From the NCBI GenBank assembly GCA_945901845.1, contig CAMDLR010000003.1, positions 81,555 through 145,554 of the forward strand: a stretch of 64,000 bases of DNA, written 5' to 3'. Shown here piece by piece: positions 47,501 through 56,378 of the stretch (positions are counted from its first letter, which is position 1; each line of letters opens with the position of its first letter). The notes beneath the pieces were generated by a model. It did no database searches and was not told where the DNA came from. It saw only the letters and a program-made list of their open reading frames with translations. The translations under genes were made by a program, and so were the position numbers. Source of the DNA: Sediminibacterium ginsengisoli (GTDB lineage: Bacteria > Bacteroidota > Bacteroidia > Chitinophagales > Chitinophagaceae).

Positions 47501-47888
47501 TGCCATGGATGATTTAAAGCAAAGTGTACAAACTGCTACGTACGAACAAAAAGATCCACTCGTTATTTATAAAATGGAAGCTTTTGAGTTGTTCAAAAAA
47601 ATGGACACCGAAGTCAATAAAGAGATCATTGAGTTTTTGTGTCATGCTACTATTCCTTTAACAGAAACGGATCAGGTACAAGAAGGTCGTCAGCAAAAAA
47701 CAGACATGAGTAAGATGAGTGTGACTAAGCAAGATGCCGGTGCTGCGCCTACCGAAAATGATTATTACGATCCTACACCAGAAAAGCAACAGCCTATAAC
47801 GGTGGGTCCTAAAATTGGCAGAAATGATCCTTGCCCTTGTGGTAGTGGCAAAAAATACAAGGCATGTCATGGAAGAGACGCCGATTAA
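44580..47888 (+). CDS. secA: Preprotein translocase ATPase SecA
   Basis: Motor of the Sec export system, 1102 residues, about 200 longer than E. coli SecA because of Bacteroidota-type insertions. Walker A is MSTGEGKTL near residue 193, the DEAD-like motif [17 protein letters not shown] lies near 298, and [15 protein letters not shown] near 727 is the second NBD signature. The C-terminal zinc motif [14 protein letters not shown] is intact. A Lys/Glu-rich insertion after residue 60 and one around 350-400 account for the length. The 143-base upstream gap is shared with the divergent membrane-protein gene. Confidence 0.96.
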   Translation: MLKFITKLFGSSKSEKDVQKIRPILEKANSFFASYASLTNDELRGKTTEFKQRVQNYLTAIDAQIAEKKEIADALSDTEIHKRDAIYKEVDTLNKERDQKIEEVLAEIQPEAFAVVKETARRFSTNEELVSTATELDRSFSVKKDYISIKGEQSVYKNTWTAAGGKVTWNMVHYDVQLIGGSVLHEGKIAEMSTGEGKTLVSTLPAYLNALAGEGVHIVTVNDYLAKRDSEWNGTLFEWLGLRVDCIDKHDPNSEARRNAYLADITYGTNNEFGFDYLRDNMVHTPQEMVQRKHHFAMVDEVDSVLIDDARTPLIISGPVGHNTNEQQFFELKPRIEKLVDAQKRATNQFLIEAKKKFAEGNDDPKDGGLSLFRAHRGLPKNNALIKYLSEPGIRVKLQKAENYYLADQSREMPIADEELYFYIDEKSNSVELTDKGIQLITKAGEDQQFFVLPDISLSLSAIDKSSGLAADEKLQQKEAIINDYSVKADRIHTVQQLLKAYTLFDIDIEYVVMDGSVKIVDEQTGRILDGRRYSDGLHQAIEAKENVKIEAATQTYATVTLQNYFRMYHKLCGMTGTAETEAAELWDIYKLDVVSVPTNVTAIRIDEQDLVFKTKREKFGAVIDEIVKLREAGRPVLVGTTSVEVSELLGRMLRQKQIPHNVLNAKQHAREAQIITEAGLAGAVTIATNMAGRGTDIKLGEGVKEAGGLAILGTERHESRRVDRQLRGRSGRQGDPGSSQFFVSLEDDLMRMFGSERIAKVMDFAGYKEGEVIQHSMITKSIERAQKKVEENNFGIRKRLLEYDDVMNKQRTVIYAKRHHALFGERLALDLDNAFYGVAEGLVYGFRELGDYEGFKLAVIVNFGLDTAITEEQLNKQSAPAVAELLYQEAIAHYNRRRADMMAQAMPVFKRIRLQQGNHIENVIVPFTDGKKAMEVLGNMDKTLATSGAALINALERTLALAHIDNAWKEHLRAMDDLKQSVQTATYEQKDPLVIYKMEAFELFKKMDTEVNKEIIEFLCHATIPLTETDQVQEGRQQKTDMSKMSVTKQDAGAAPTENDYYDPTPEKQQPITVGPKIGRNDPCPCGSGKKYKACHGRDAD

Positions 47889-47903
47889 TTTAATTTTTTA
47901 TTG

Positions 47904-48572
47904 ATGCAATTAAATGCCTACATCGACCATACCATTTTAAAGCCTACAACACTTGTTGCAGACATTGAAAAATTATGTGCGGAGGCTGTGTATTATGGTT
48001 TTGCTGCCGTATGTGTGCCACCTAATTTTGTAAAAACTGCAAAGGCTTTAGTAGCAGGATCTGCTGTTAAAGTAGCCACCGTTATTGGTTTTCCATTTGG
48101 ATATAGCGCCGTAGAATCAAAAATTGCTGAAATTATTTTAGCAGTAGTTGACGGCGCCGATGAGTTAGATATAGTAGCAAACATTAGCGCTATAAAAAAT
48201 GCAGATTGGGCTTATCTATCAAATGAACTGGGTCATATTTTACCCATTGTCAGAAGTAAAGAGAAAATTATTAAAGTAATTATAGAATCTGGTGTGCTAA
48301 CAAACGAGGAAATAATTAAGTGTTGTGAACTCTATGGCGTAGCCGGAATCGACTATTTAAAAACATCAACAGGCTACGCCGAAAAAGGAGCAACCATTGA
48401 GGCGATACAATTGTTTAAAGCGCATTTACCTTCAAATGTTCAAATAAAAGCATCCGGTGGTATTAGAGATTATGCATTTGCTAGTCAATTGGTTGCTGCT
48501 GGAGCCACCAGGCTAGGATGCAGCGCAAGTGTATCTATTGTGAGCGGTGAGCCTGCTACAGGAAGCTATTAA
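47904..48572 (+). CDS. deoC: Deoxyribose-phosphate aldolase
   Basis: Class I aldolase cleaving 2-deoxyribose-5-phosphate to glyceraldehyde-3-phosphate and acetaldehyde, 222 residues. DHTILKPT opens the protein, KVATVIGFPFG lies near residue 57, KVIIESGVL near 127, the Schiff-base Lys is in DYLKTSTGY near 153, and KASGGIRD near 184 holds the second active Lys. The ATG at 47904 is preferred over the TTG one codon earlier. It follows secA by 15 bases. Confidence 0.94.
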   Translation: MQLNAYIDHTILKPTTLVADIEKLCAEAVYYGFAAVCVPPNFVKTAKALVAGSAVKVATVIGFPFGYSAVESKIAEIILAVVDGADELDIVANISAIKNADWAYLSNELGHILPIVRSKEKIIKVIIESGVLTNEEIIKCCELYGVAGIDYLKTSTGYAEKGATIEAIQLFKAHLPSNVQIKASGGIRDYAFASQLVAAGATRLGCSASVSIVSGEPATGSY

Positions 48573-48607
48573 TTTTGTAACTTAGGTAACAATTCAAATT
48601 GTTTGTA

Positions 48608-49042
48608 ATGAAAAAAAACATCGTTTGTTTCATCGCCTTTTTTATGGCCGCAATGTTTTTTGCGGTAGGGGCTGGTGCAGCAGATACCATTGTTGTAATT
48701 AAAGATCCGCGATTAGATATCTTATCGCAAAAACAATCTTTAATTAACAAGCGTACGTCGGCACTTACTAGTAATGGAAAAGTAAAGGGGTTTAGAATTC
48801 AAATTACCAGTACCAATAGTCGTGATCAAGCTTTTAATGTAAAAGCCTTAGTGCTATCTAAATTTCCAGATCAAAAAGTGTATACAACCTATCAGGCGCC
48901 CCTTTTTAAAGTACGCGTAGGTGATTTTATAAAAAGAGAAGAGGCTGAAAAGTATAGAAAATTAATGTTGTCAATTTTTCCGACTGGCTTGTATGTTGTA
49001 GAAGACGTGGTTGAGGCAATTCTAGAAGATATTGATCAATAA
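48608..49042 (+). CDS. Exported SPOR-domain-like protein
   Basis: Small protein of 144 residues with a signal peptide (MKKNIVCF to GAGAAD). The C-terminal part (about 58-130) has the sequence FRIQITSTNSRDQAFNVKALVLSKFPDQKVYTTYQ...FKVRVGDFIKREEAEKYR, the SPOR/peptidoglycan-binding pattern with RVGDF. Such proteins bind denuded peptidoglycan, often at the septum. The ATG at 48608 is chosen over a TTG at 48599. It lies 15 bases before the M20 peptidase gene. Confidence 0.85.
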   Translation: MKKNIVCFIAFFMAAMFFAVGAGAADTIVVIKDPRLDILSQKQSLINKRTSALTSNGKVKGFRIQITSTNSRDQAFNVKALVLSKFPDQKVYTTYQAPLFKVRVGDFIKREEAEKYRKLMLSIFPTGLYVVEDVVEAILEDIDQ

Positions 49043-49057
49043 AATGATAATTTATTT

Positions 49058-50245
49058 ATGAGTCAATTACAAGAAAAAATTAAATCTCTAGCAAAAGAAT
49101 TTGCACCTGCGCAAATTGCAGTGCGTCATCATTTGCATGCACACCCAGAGTTGAGCTATCAAGAATTCGAAACAGCTGCTTATGTTAAAGCGCAATTAGC
49201 TGAAATGGGTATTGCTTCTGAAGAAAAAGCAACCACTGGACTTGTAGCTATTATTGAAGGTAAAAATCCTGGGTCACGAATCATTGCGCTTCGTGCAGAT
49301 ATGGATGCACTTCCTATTCAAGAACAAAATGATGTGCCCTACAAATCAATGGTGCCAGGTGTTATGCATGCTTGTGGTCATGACGTACACACGACTATAT
49401 TGCTTGGGGCTGCAAAAATTTTACTAGCTACAAAAGATAGTTGGGAAGGCACTGTAAAATTATTTTTTCAACCTGGGGAAGAAAAAAATCCAGGCGGCGC
49501 AAGCTATATGATCAGAGATGGTGCACTTCAAAATCCAGCACCCGAAGCAATTGTTGCACTGCATGTGCATCCATGGTTAGATACGGGTAAATTAAGTTTT
49601 AGAAAGGGAAGGGTAATGGCAAGTGCCGATGAATTATATATGACCATTAAAGGACCGGGAGGTCATGCAGCGTCACCTCATTTGGCTTCCGATACAATTT
49701 TAATTGCTTCGCATGTCATTATAAGCTTACAACAAATTATTTCACGCAACAGAAATCCAGTTTCTCCTTCGGTATTATCTATATGCTCGGTGCAAGGAGG
49801 TAATACGACCAATGTTATTCCTTCCGAAGTAAAACTCATGGGAACATTTAGAGCCATGGATGAAACTTGGAGATACCAAGCACATGAGTTAATTACCAAA
49901 ACAGCAAAAGGTGTTGCCGAATCGATGGGCGCCACCATTGATGTGCTCATTGATGTGGGTTATCCAACAGTAGACAATGATCCTGCTTTTACAGAAATCG
50001 CATGGAAATTAGCAGACGATTATATGGGAGCGGATAATGTGTTAGAAACTGAAATGCGCATGGGGGCCGAAGATTTTGGTTATTATAGCCAACAAATTCC
50101 AGGTTGCTTTTTTAGGCTCGGCGTTCGTAACGAGGCTGCTGGTATTATTCACAATGTACATACACCTCACTTTAATATAGATGAAAATGCCATTGAAATA
50201 GGGATGGGTATGATGGCATGGTTAGGTGCAACAGCCCACAAATAG
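49058..50245 (+). CDS. M20 family amidohydrolase/carboxypeptidase
   Basis: Metal-dependent amidohydrolase of 395 residues (M20D: N-acyl-amino-acid amidohydrolase / IAA-amino-acid hydrolase type). The motifs are LHAHPELSYQEFETA near residue 26, RADMDALPI near 88, MHACGHDVHTT near 106 (metal ligands), QPGEEKNPGGA near 142 and MGAEDFGYYSQ near 338. No signal peptide, so cytoplasmic. Substrate is unknown, and hippurate-like acyl amino acids are common in the family. Confidence 0.92.
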   Translation: MSQLQEKIKSLAKEFAPAQIAVRHHLHAHPELSYQEFETAAYVKAQLAEMGIASEEKATTGLVAIIEGKNPGSRIIALRADMDALPIQEQNDVPYKSMVPGVMHACGHDVHTTILLGAAKILLATKDSWEGTVKLFFQPGEEKNPGGASYMIRDGALQNPAPEAIVALHVHPWLDTGKLSFRKGRVMASADELYMTIKGPGGHAASPHLASDTILIASHVIISLQQIISRNRNPVSPSVLSICSVQGGNTTNVIPSEVKLMGTFRAMDETWRYQAHELITKTAKGVAESMGATIDVLIDVGYPTVDNDPAFTEIAWKLADDYMGADNVLETEMRMGAEDFGYYSQQIPGCFFRLGVRNEAAGIIHNVHTPHFNIDENAIEIGMGMMAWLGATAHK

Positions 50246-50324
50246 GGATTTACGTATTTTAGGCAAACAAGTGTTAGCCTTTGAGAATTAATGGTAAATT
50301 TGTAATTCGAACAAAACAAAACAG

Positions 50325-52667
50325 ATGGCAAAAAACAATGACCTCCGCAGAGAACAAGCCCTCGAATACCATGCAAGTGGTAGACCAGGTAAAATTGAGG
50401 TGGTGCCTACTAAAGAGGCCAAAACCCAACGAGATTTGTCGCTTGCATACAGCCCTGGGGTGGCAGAGCCTTGCAAAGAAATACATGAAAACATTGAAGA
50501 GGTATATAAATACACGGCTAAAGGAAATTTAGTAGCCGTAATTACGAACGGAACTGCAGTGTTAGGACTTGGCGATATTGGCCCAGAAGCGAGTAAGCCG
50601 GTTATGGAAGGAAAGGGTGTACTCTTTAAAATATTTGCAGACATTGACGTTTTTGATATTGAAATTAACGAGAAGGATCCCGAAAAATTTGTACAAATTG
50701 TAAAAGCATTGGAGCCCACATTTGGGGGCATCAATTTAGAAGATATTAAAGCGCCCGAATGTTTTTACATCGAGCAGCAGCTAAAAGAACAAATGAAAAT
50801 TCCGGTGATGCACGACGATCAGCACGGAACTGCTATCATTAGCGGCGCTGCACTGTTAAATGCATTGGAGCTTCAAAAAAAGAAAATTGATCGTGTTCGT
50901 TTTGTGGTGAACGGAGCTGGCGCAGCTGCTATGGCTTGTGTACAGTTGTATGTTGCACTTGGTGCGCGTTACGAAAACTTTATCATGTTTGATAAGGATG
51001 GTGTTATACATGAAGGCCGTACCGATTTAGATGCTACCCGTAAAAAGTTTGCTGTAAAAAAATCAGATGCTACACTAGATAAAGCAATGCGTGATGCCGA
51101 TATTTTTTTAGGGCTTAGTATTGGCGGCGTTGTAACACCTGACATGGTAAAATCAATGGCAAAAAATCCAATTGTATTTGCCATGGCTAACCCTGACCCG
51201 GAAATTTCTTACGAAGATGCAACAGCGGTTCGTAAAGACATTATTATGGCAACGGGCCGTACTGATTATCCAAACCAAGTAAACAATGTACTAGGGTTTC
51301 CTTACATTTTTAGAGGTGCACTTGATGTGCGCGCTACAAAAATTAATGAAGCCATGAAACTGGCTGCTGTAAAAGCTTTAGCTGAGCTTGCTAAAACGGC
51401 AGTGCCAGATATTGTGAACCTAGCCTATAACCAAACCAGTATGAGTTTTGGTCCTGAATATATTATTCCAAAACCATTAGACCCTCGTTTACTTGCCACT
51501 GTAGCACCTGCTGTTGCAAAGGCTGCCGTAGAATCTGGTGTGGCACAAAAGCCCATTCAAAACTGGGATGCGTATACGCTTCAATTAAACAAGCGTTTAG
51601 GTCTTGACAATCAACTGATTCGTGTGATTGGTAACAAAGCTAGACGAGATCCAAAACGTTTGGTTTTTGCAGAAGCTGACAATCAAAAAGTATTAAAGGC
51701 AGCAAGCATTATTTATGATGATGGCATAGCTTATCCAATATTGTTAGGCGATCCAGTAAAAATTAATGCCATTGCAGAAGAGCATAATATTGATTTAACG
51801 GATATTCCTATTATTGATTCACGTAGTGATGAAACGGAAGCGAAGCGTGAATTTTATGGTGAGTTGTTCTTTAAAAAGCGCCAGCGTAAAGGGTTTAACC
51901 ATTATGAGAGTATTAAAATAATGAAAGACCGTAACCATTTTGGATGTATGATGGTTGAAACTGGCGATGCCGATGCCATGCTTTCGGGGCTTACTAAAAA
52001 TTATGCCGAAGCCATAAGACCAGCGCTTCAAATTATAGGTACCGAAGAAGGTGTTAAAAAAATTGCTGGTATGTATTTATTATTAACCAAGCGTGGCCCT
52101 ATATTTTTAGCGGACACAACGGTTAATTTCAATCCAAATGCCGAAGAGTTGGCCGACATTGCTATGATGGTTGCTAAAGAAGTAAGAAACTTTAATATCA
52201 CACCACGTATTGCAATGCTAAGCTATAGCAACTTTGGTAGTTCCGATTCTGAAGAAGCTAAAATTGTTGCAGAAGCTACACGCATTTTAAAGCAGCGCAA
52301 TCCTTCCTTAATTGTTGATGGTGAAATGCAGGCGAGTATGGCTTTTAATAAAGAAATTTTAAAAGATAATTACGGATTTAGTGATTTAGTGGACGAAGAT
52401 GTAAACGTACTTATTTTCCCTAACCTAACTTCTGGTAACGTTGCTTACAACCTATTAAGAGAAATTGGTGGAGCAGATGCGATTGGTCCAATATTACTTG
52501 GACTTAAAAAGCCGGTACACGTACTTCAATTGGGAAGCTCTGTAAGAAGTATTATTAATATGGCACTTGTTGCAGTTGTGGATGCGCAGTTAAAATCGCG
52601 CATTGATACAGATGAAGCCGTTCAGCGTAGTAGTTGGTGGAAACGCCTCAAAAAGAAAAAGAAATAG
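50325..52667 (+). CDS. maeB: NADP-dependent malic enzyme with phosphotransacetylase-like domain
   Basis: MaeB-type enzyme of 780 residues, decarboxylating malate to pyruvate with NADP. The malic domain (about 1-430) shows [35 protein letters not shown] and the Rossmann segment [15 protein letters not shown] second domain (about 435-760) is phosphotransacetylase-like ([19 protein letters not shown]); in MaeB this part is regulatory. The C-terminal end is strongly basic (RLKKKKK). It lies 79 bases after the M20 gene. Confidence 0.95.
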   Translation: MAKNNDLRREQALEYHASGRPGKIEVVPTKEAKTQRDLSLAYSPGVAEPCKEIHENIEEVYKYTAKGNLVAVITNGTAVLGLGDIGPEASKPVMEGKGVLFKIFADIDVFDIEINEKDPEKFVQIVKALEPTFGGINLEDIKAPECFYIEQQLKEQMKIPVMHDDQHGTAIISGAALLNALELQKKKIDRVRFVVNGAGAAAMACVQLYVALGARYENFIMFDKDGVIHEGRTDLDATRKKFAVKKSDATLDKAMRDADIFLGLSIGGVVTPDMVKSMAKNPIVFAMANPDPEISYEDATAVRKDIIMATGRTDYPNQVNNVLGFPYIFRGALDVRATKINEAMKLAAVKALAELAKTAVPDIVNLAYNQTSMSFGPEYIIPKPLDPRLLATVAPAVAKAAVESGVAQKPIQNWDAYTLQLNKRLGLDNQLIRVIGNKARRDPKRLVFAEADNQKVLKAASIIYDDGIAYPILLGDPVKINAIAEEHNIDLTDIPIIDSRSDETEAKREFYGELFFKKRQRKGFNHYESIKIMKDRNHFGCMMVETGDADAMLSGLTKNYAEAIRPALQIIGTEEGVKKIAGMYLLLTKRGPIFLADTTVNFNPNAEELADIAMMVAKEVRNFNITPRIAMLSYSNFGSSDSEEAKIVAEATRILKQRNPSLIVDGEMQASMAFNKEILKDNYGFSDLVDEDVNVLIFPNLTSGNVAYNLLREIGGADAIGPILLGLKKPVHVLQLGSSVRSIINMALVAVVDAQLKSRIDTDEAVQRSSWWKRLKKKKK

Positions 52668-52687
52668 TTTAATTTATTTAGCATTAG

Positions 52688-53428
52688 ATGAATCTTATTA
52701 CGCATTTCGGGAACTATTTGCTCATGTTAAAAGGCATGTTTACCAAGCCCGAAAACCTGCGTATGTATTGGAAGGAGTTTGTGCATCAAGCTGTTGAAAT
52801 TGGCTTAGGATCTTTACCTATTGTCTTAATTATTTCTTTTTTTCTAGGCGCTGTTACAACCGTACAAACAACGTATCAGTTGGTAAGTCCGCTCGTACCG
52901 CTTTCTACCATTGCTCAAATTGTTAGAGATAGCTTATTACTTGAATTGTCACCCACTGTTGTATGTGTTGTACTTGCTGGTGTGGCCGGTAGCAAGATAG
53001 CTAGTGAACTGGGTAACATGCGCGTGAGTGAACAAATTGATGCACTCGAAATAATGGGTATTAATACCAAGAGCTATTTAATACTGCCTAAAATACTAGC
53101 TTCCATGCTTGTAATTCCTTGCCTCATTACATTATCTGTGGCACTTGGTATTTGGGGTGGCCGTTTGGCTGGGCATTATACGGGGCTTATCTCTACAGAT
53201 GTTTATGATTCCGGCCTTCGTCAAAATTTAAATACATTTTATATCAATTTTGCATTGTACAAGGCATACACATTTGCATTTATTATCAGTACCATTTCGG
53301 CGTATTATGGATACTATGTAAAAGGCGGCGCATTAGAAATTGGAAGAGCTAGTACCAGTGCGGTTGTTGTTAGTTGTATTTTAATTTTGATTTCCGATTA
53401 CATATTGGCATTACTTCTTTTAGGTTAA
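52688..53428 (+). CDS. ABC transporter permease, MlaE-like
   Basis: Integral membrane permease of 246 residues from the MlaE/YrbE family of lipid ABC transporters. Hallmarks are FLGAVTTVQTTYQL near residue 53, the glycine-containing VAGSKIASELGNMRVSEQIDALEIMG near 99 and the conserved ending with several hydrophobic segments. It would pair with an MlaF ATPase; the only one seen is at 39971 on the other strand. It lies 20 bases after maeB and 11 bases before a DUF4442 gene. Confidence 0.9.
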   Translation: MNLITHFGNYLLMLKGMFTKPENLRMYWKEFVHQAVEIGLGSLPIVLIISFFLGAVTTVQTTYQLVSPLVPLSTIAQIVRDSLLLELSPTVVCVVLAGVAGSKIASELGNMRVSEQIDALEIMGINTKSYLILPKILASMLVIPCLITLSVALGIWGGRLAGHYTGLISTDVYDSGLRQNLNTFYINFALYKAYTFAFIISTISAYYGYYVKGGALEIGRASTSAVVVSCILILISDYILALLLLG

Positions 53429-53439
53429 ACTAATTTTTT

Positions 53440-53946
53440 ATGACACCTAATTTTGCCGCGTTTCGCGCTTTAATTATGCATCCAGTTAAATTCTGGTTGT
53501 ATATGTTAGTCAAGCTTCCTATGGGATTTTTAGCAGGGTTAAAGCTTACGCAGCTTGACCCAACCAAAGCAGTGGTGCAAGTAAAATACAAGTGGCTTAC
53601 ACAAAATCCATTTGGGTCTATGTATTTTGCTGTCTTATCTATGGCCGCAGAGTTTAGTACTGGAATTTTATGCCTAGCCAATATTTACAAATCGGATCCT
53701 GCCATTAGTATGCTCGTGGTAAAAATGGAATCTCATTTTATTAAAAAAGCCTTGGGTGTAATTACGTTTACTTGCAACGATGGGGGTGCAATCATTAATA
53801 TAATAAAAACAGCTAAAGAAACAGGAGAGGGCGTTACCCTTGTTAGCAAATCAACTGGCGTAAATCAGAACGGCGAAGTTGTTGCCGAATTTTTTATAAC
53901 ATGGAGCATTAAAGCAAAGGCCTCCAAAAGTCTCATAGCAAACTAA
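53440..53946 (+). CDS. DUF4442 hotdog-fold protein
   Basis: Protein of 168 residues with the hotdog-type fold of the thioesterase superfamily. The segment KLPMGFLAGLKLTQLDPTKAVVQVKYKWLTQNPFGSMYFAVLSMAAEFSTG is the characteristic DUF4442 core, with the NPFGSMYFA region in the active-site position. DUF4442 proteins are mostly uncharacterised, and acyl-CoA or lipid substrates are suspected. It lies downstream of the lipid permease and upstream of a beta-CASP nuclease. Confidence 0.85.
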   Translation: MTPNFAAFRALIMHPVKFWLYMLVKLPMGFLAGLKLTQLDPTKAVVQVKYKWLTQNPFGSMYFAVLSMAAEFSTGILCLANIYKSDPAISMLVVKMESHFIKKALGVITFTCNDGGAIINIIKTAKETGEGVTLVSKSTGVNQNGEVVAEFFITWSIKAKASKSLIAN

Positions 53947-53951
53947 AGTTC

Positions 53952-55355
53952 ATGAAAATTTCCTTCCACGGAGCAGCACAAACAGTTACAGGTTCAAAGC
54001 ACTTGATTACACTTCAAAATGGCTTTAAAATTTTACTTGACTGTGGTATGTTTCAGGGAATGGGAAGGGAAACACAAGTAATGAATAGCACCCTAGGGTT
54101 TGAAGCAGCGGGGGTAGATATTTTAGTGTTATCACACGCGCATATTGACCATTCGGGGCTTATACCAAAACTATACAAAGACGGATTTAGCGGAAAAATA
54201 TATGCAACGCCCGCTACCAAAGATTTAGCAGCGGTGTTACTAGAAGATTCTGCAGTTATTCAAAGAGACGATACAAAATTTATTAATAAAAGGAGGGCTA
54301 GACAGGGATTGCCACCCTTTGAAGCACTCTACGATTTAGAAGACGCAGCAGAAGCGCTTACACTTTTTGAAGTAGCTGCTTACGACACATGGACAAATAT
54401 TGCGCCAGGCGTTGATCTTTTATTTACTGATGCTGGACATATTATTGGTAGCGCCTCTGTGCATTTAAAAATTACTGAAAACGGTGTAACCAAGCAGCTT
54501 ACATTTAGTGGTGATATTGGACGTTACAACGATGCTATTTTAAGAGCGCCGGCCGTTTTTCCGCAGGCCAATTATATAATTATAGAAAGTACGTACGGCA
54601 ATAAATTGCATGACGAAGTACACGGTACCCCAGATAGTCTTTTATCTTGGATAGAAAAAACCTGCATCCATAAAAAAGGCAAATTAATTATTCCGGCATT
54701 TAGTGTGGGCCGAACACAGGAGTTGTTGTATGCACTTAATCAATTAAGTATCGAAAAAAGACTACCTCGCATTCCTATTTTTGTTGATAGCCCTTTAAGC
54801 AAAGAAGCCACCGAATTATTAAAAAGATACCCGCAATATTTTAATAAAACCATCCGAAAAATTATGGAGCATGATAATGATCCATTTGATTTTGACGGCC
54901 TTACTTTTATAAGTTCGGTAGAGGAAAGTAAAAGGCTCAATACACTTGACGGGCCATGTGTTATTATTTCGGCAAGTGGTATGGCCGATGCTGGTAGGGT
55001 AAAGCACCATATCATGAATAATATTAGCAGCAGGGATAATACCATTTTAATTGTTGGATATTGTGAGCCAAGATCACTTGGTGGCAGGCTGTCAAGTGGC
55101 GTGGCAGAAGTAAAAATATATGGCGAATATTATAAAGTAGGTGCCGAAATTGGACAGATGCGCAGTATGTCTGCCCATGGGGATTATGAAGATTTGTGTC
55201 AGTATTTGAGTTGTCAAAACCCGAATTTAGTATCTCAACTATTTATAGTTCATGGCGACTATGAAGTGCAGCAAGATTTTGCCAAAAGGTTGAAGCGTAA
55301 AGGGTTTAAAGAAGTTGTTATTCCAGAGATGCACCAGACGGTAGCATTAATTTGA
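53952..55355 (+). CDS. Metallo-beta-lactamase / beta-CASP RNA-processing nuclease
   Basis: MBL-fold nuclease of 467 residues from the CPSF/beta-CASP group acting on RNA. The zinc motif HAHIDHSGL near residue 60, TDAGHIIGSASV near 157, and the fingerprint SGDIGRYND near 181 are present. The beta-CASP insertion contains PAFSVGRTQELLYAL, and the terminal RMMBL part has SMSAHGDYEDL and FIVHGDYEVQ. No signal peptide. It starts five bases after the DUF4442 stop. Confidence 0.92.
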   Translation: MKISFHGAAQTVTGSKHLITLQNGFKILLDCGMFQGMGRETQVMNSTLGFEAAGVDILVLSHAHIDHSGLIPKLYKDGFSGKIYATPATKDLAAVLLEDSAVIQRDDTKFINKRRARQGLPPFEALYDLEDAAEALTLFEVAAYDTWTNIAPGVDLLFTDAGHIIGSASVHLKITENGVTKQLTFSGDIGRYNDAILRAPAVFPQANYIIIESTYGNKLHDEVHGTPDSLLSWIEKTCIHKKGKLIIPAFSVGRTQELLYALNQLSIEKRLPRIPIFVDSPLSKEATELLKRYPQYFNKTIRKIMEHDNDPFDFDGLTFISSVEESKRLNTLDGPCVIISASGMADAGRVKHHIMNNISSRDNTILIVGYCEPRSLGGRLSSGVAEVKIYGEYYKVGAEIGQMRSMSAHGDYEDLCQYLSCQNPNLVSQLFIVHGDYEVQQDFAKRLKRKGFKEVVIPEMHQTVALI

Positions 55356-55359
55356 TGGA

Positions 55360-55707
55360 TCATATTTTCCCAAACCATTTGTACCTATTTTTTGCAATCC
55401 AGCGGTATATGGCATCTCTCCATTTTTTTGGCACGATAGTGCCCGCCACCAATAATTTGTACGGAAACGATAAGTGTTGAGCTATTTGTAAAATAGCATC
55501 TGATTCTATAAACACTTTGTCTTTTACAATCAATATAATTGAATTGACATCTTGTAAATAAGGGTATTTGGCAACTAATGCTACACCCTCTGAACTGGAT
55601 AGTGGAATTTGTTTAATTTTTTGCTTTGGGTCTCCCTTTGTAACAAATTTGATACTACTATTGCATAATTTGCATCCACTATCAAAAAGTAGTACCATTT
55701 TTTCCAT
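55360..55707 (-). CDS. DCC family (DUF393) thiol-disulfide oxidoreductase-like protein
   Basis: Small protein of 115 residues of the DUF393 group. The DCC-type motif appears as LFDSGCKLCNSS near residue 5 with both cysteines kept; the second conserved block is the Arg/Lys-rich RDAIYRWIAKNRYKWFG at the end. The start at 55707 is chosen because this family begins within a few residues of the motif; an upstream extension to 55809 overlaps alkB. It is divergent from alkB, with 18 bases between start codons. Confidence 0.86.
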   Translation of the reverse strand: MEKMVLLFDSGCKLCNSSIKFVTKGDPKQKIKQIPLSSSEGVALVAKYPYLQDVNSIILIVKDKVFIESDAILQIAQHLSFPYKLLVAGTIVPKKWRDAIYRWIAKNRYKWFGKI

Positions 55708-55725
55708 TGTCAAAAGTAAGTTACA

Positions 55726-56316
55726 ATGTTTACAGATCCTCAAATAATTATTAATAACGATGGCGAGGCGGTTTATTATCCATTGGTATTTAATACGGTT
55801 GAGGCTCAAAAATTGTTAACAGAACTACTCAGTAATATTGAGTGGCAACATGATAAGGTTATTATGTTTGGGAAACAAATTACAACCAAACGAAAAGTGG
55901 CTTGGTATGCGGGCGAGGGTATCAGTTATACCTATGCGGGTAAACGAAAAGACCCTTTACCCTGGACGCCACTTTTATTGTCCATTAAAGAAATAGTAGA
56001 AAAGCAAACGGGTGCAACCTACAATGCTTGTTTGTTAAACCTATACCATGCAGGTGAAGAGGGGATGTCTTGGCACCGCGATAATGAAAAAGAAATTGTG
56101 CCAGAAAGCTCCATTGCCTCTGTAAGTTTTGGCGCAGCCCGAAAGTTTGCATTTAAACATGGTTCGACAGCGCAAAAAATAGAACTCATGCTAGATGCTG
56201 GATCTGTGCTTGATATGCGTGGCTCTATCCAACAGCATTGGTACCACGCATTACCACCTTCTAAAAAAGTGAAAGCGTTAAGGGTAAATTTGACCTTTAG
56301 ATTGTTAATAAAATAG
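55726..56316 (+). CDS. AlkB-type 2-oxoglutarate dioxygenase
   Basis: DNA/RNA repair dioxygenase of 196 residues from the AlkB/ALKBH2-like family, removing alkyl lesions from bases. The iron ligands are in SWHRDNEKE (His and Asp near residues 117-119) and a distal His in QHWYHALP near 170; RVNLTFR at the end contains the 2-oxoglutarate-binding Arg residues. LNLYHAGEEGMSWHRD is the family signature. It is divergent to the DCC gene. Confidence 0.92.
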   Translation: MFTDPQIIINNDGEAVYYPLVFNTVEAQKLLTELLSNIEWQHDKVIMFGKQITTKRKVAWYAGEGISYTYAGKRKDPLPWTPLLLSIKEIVEKQTGATYNACLLNLYHAGEEGMSWHRDNEKEIVPESSIASVSFGAARKFAFKHGSTAQKIELMLDAGSVLDMRGSIQQHWYHALPPSKKVKALRVNLTFRLLIK

Positions 56317-56378
56317 CAGCATTTTGCGCTTCTTTGTTTGGGCTTAGTATTATATTTAAAATATCAATGCAAGTCATT

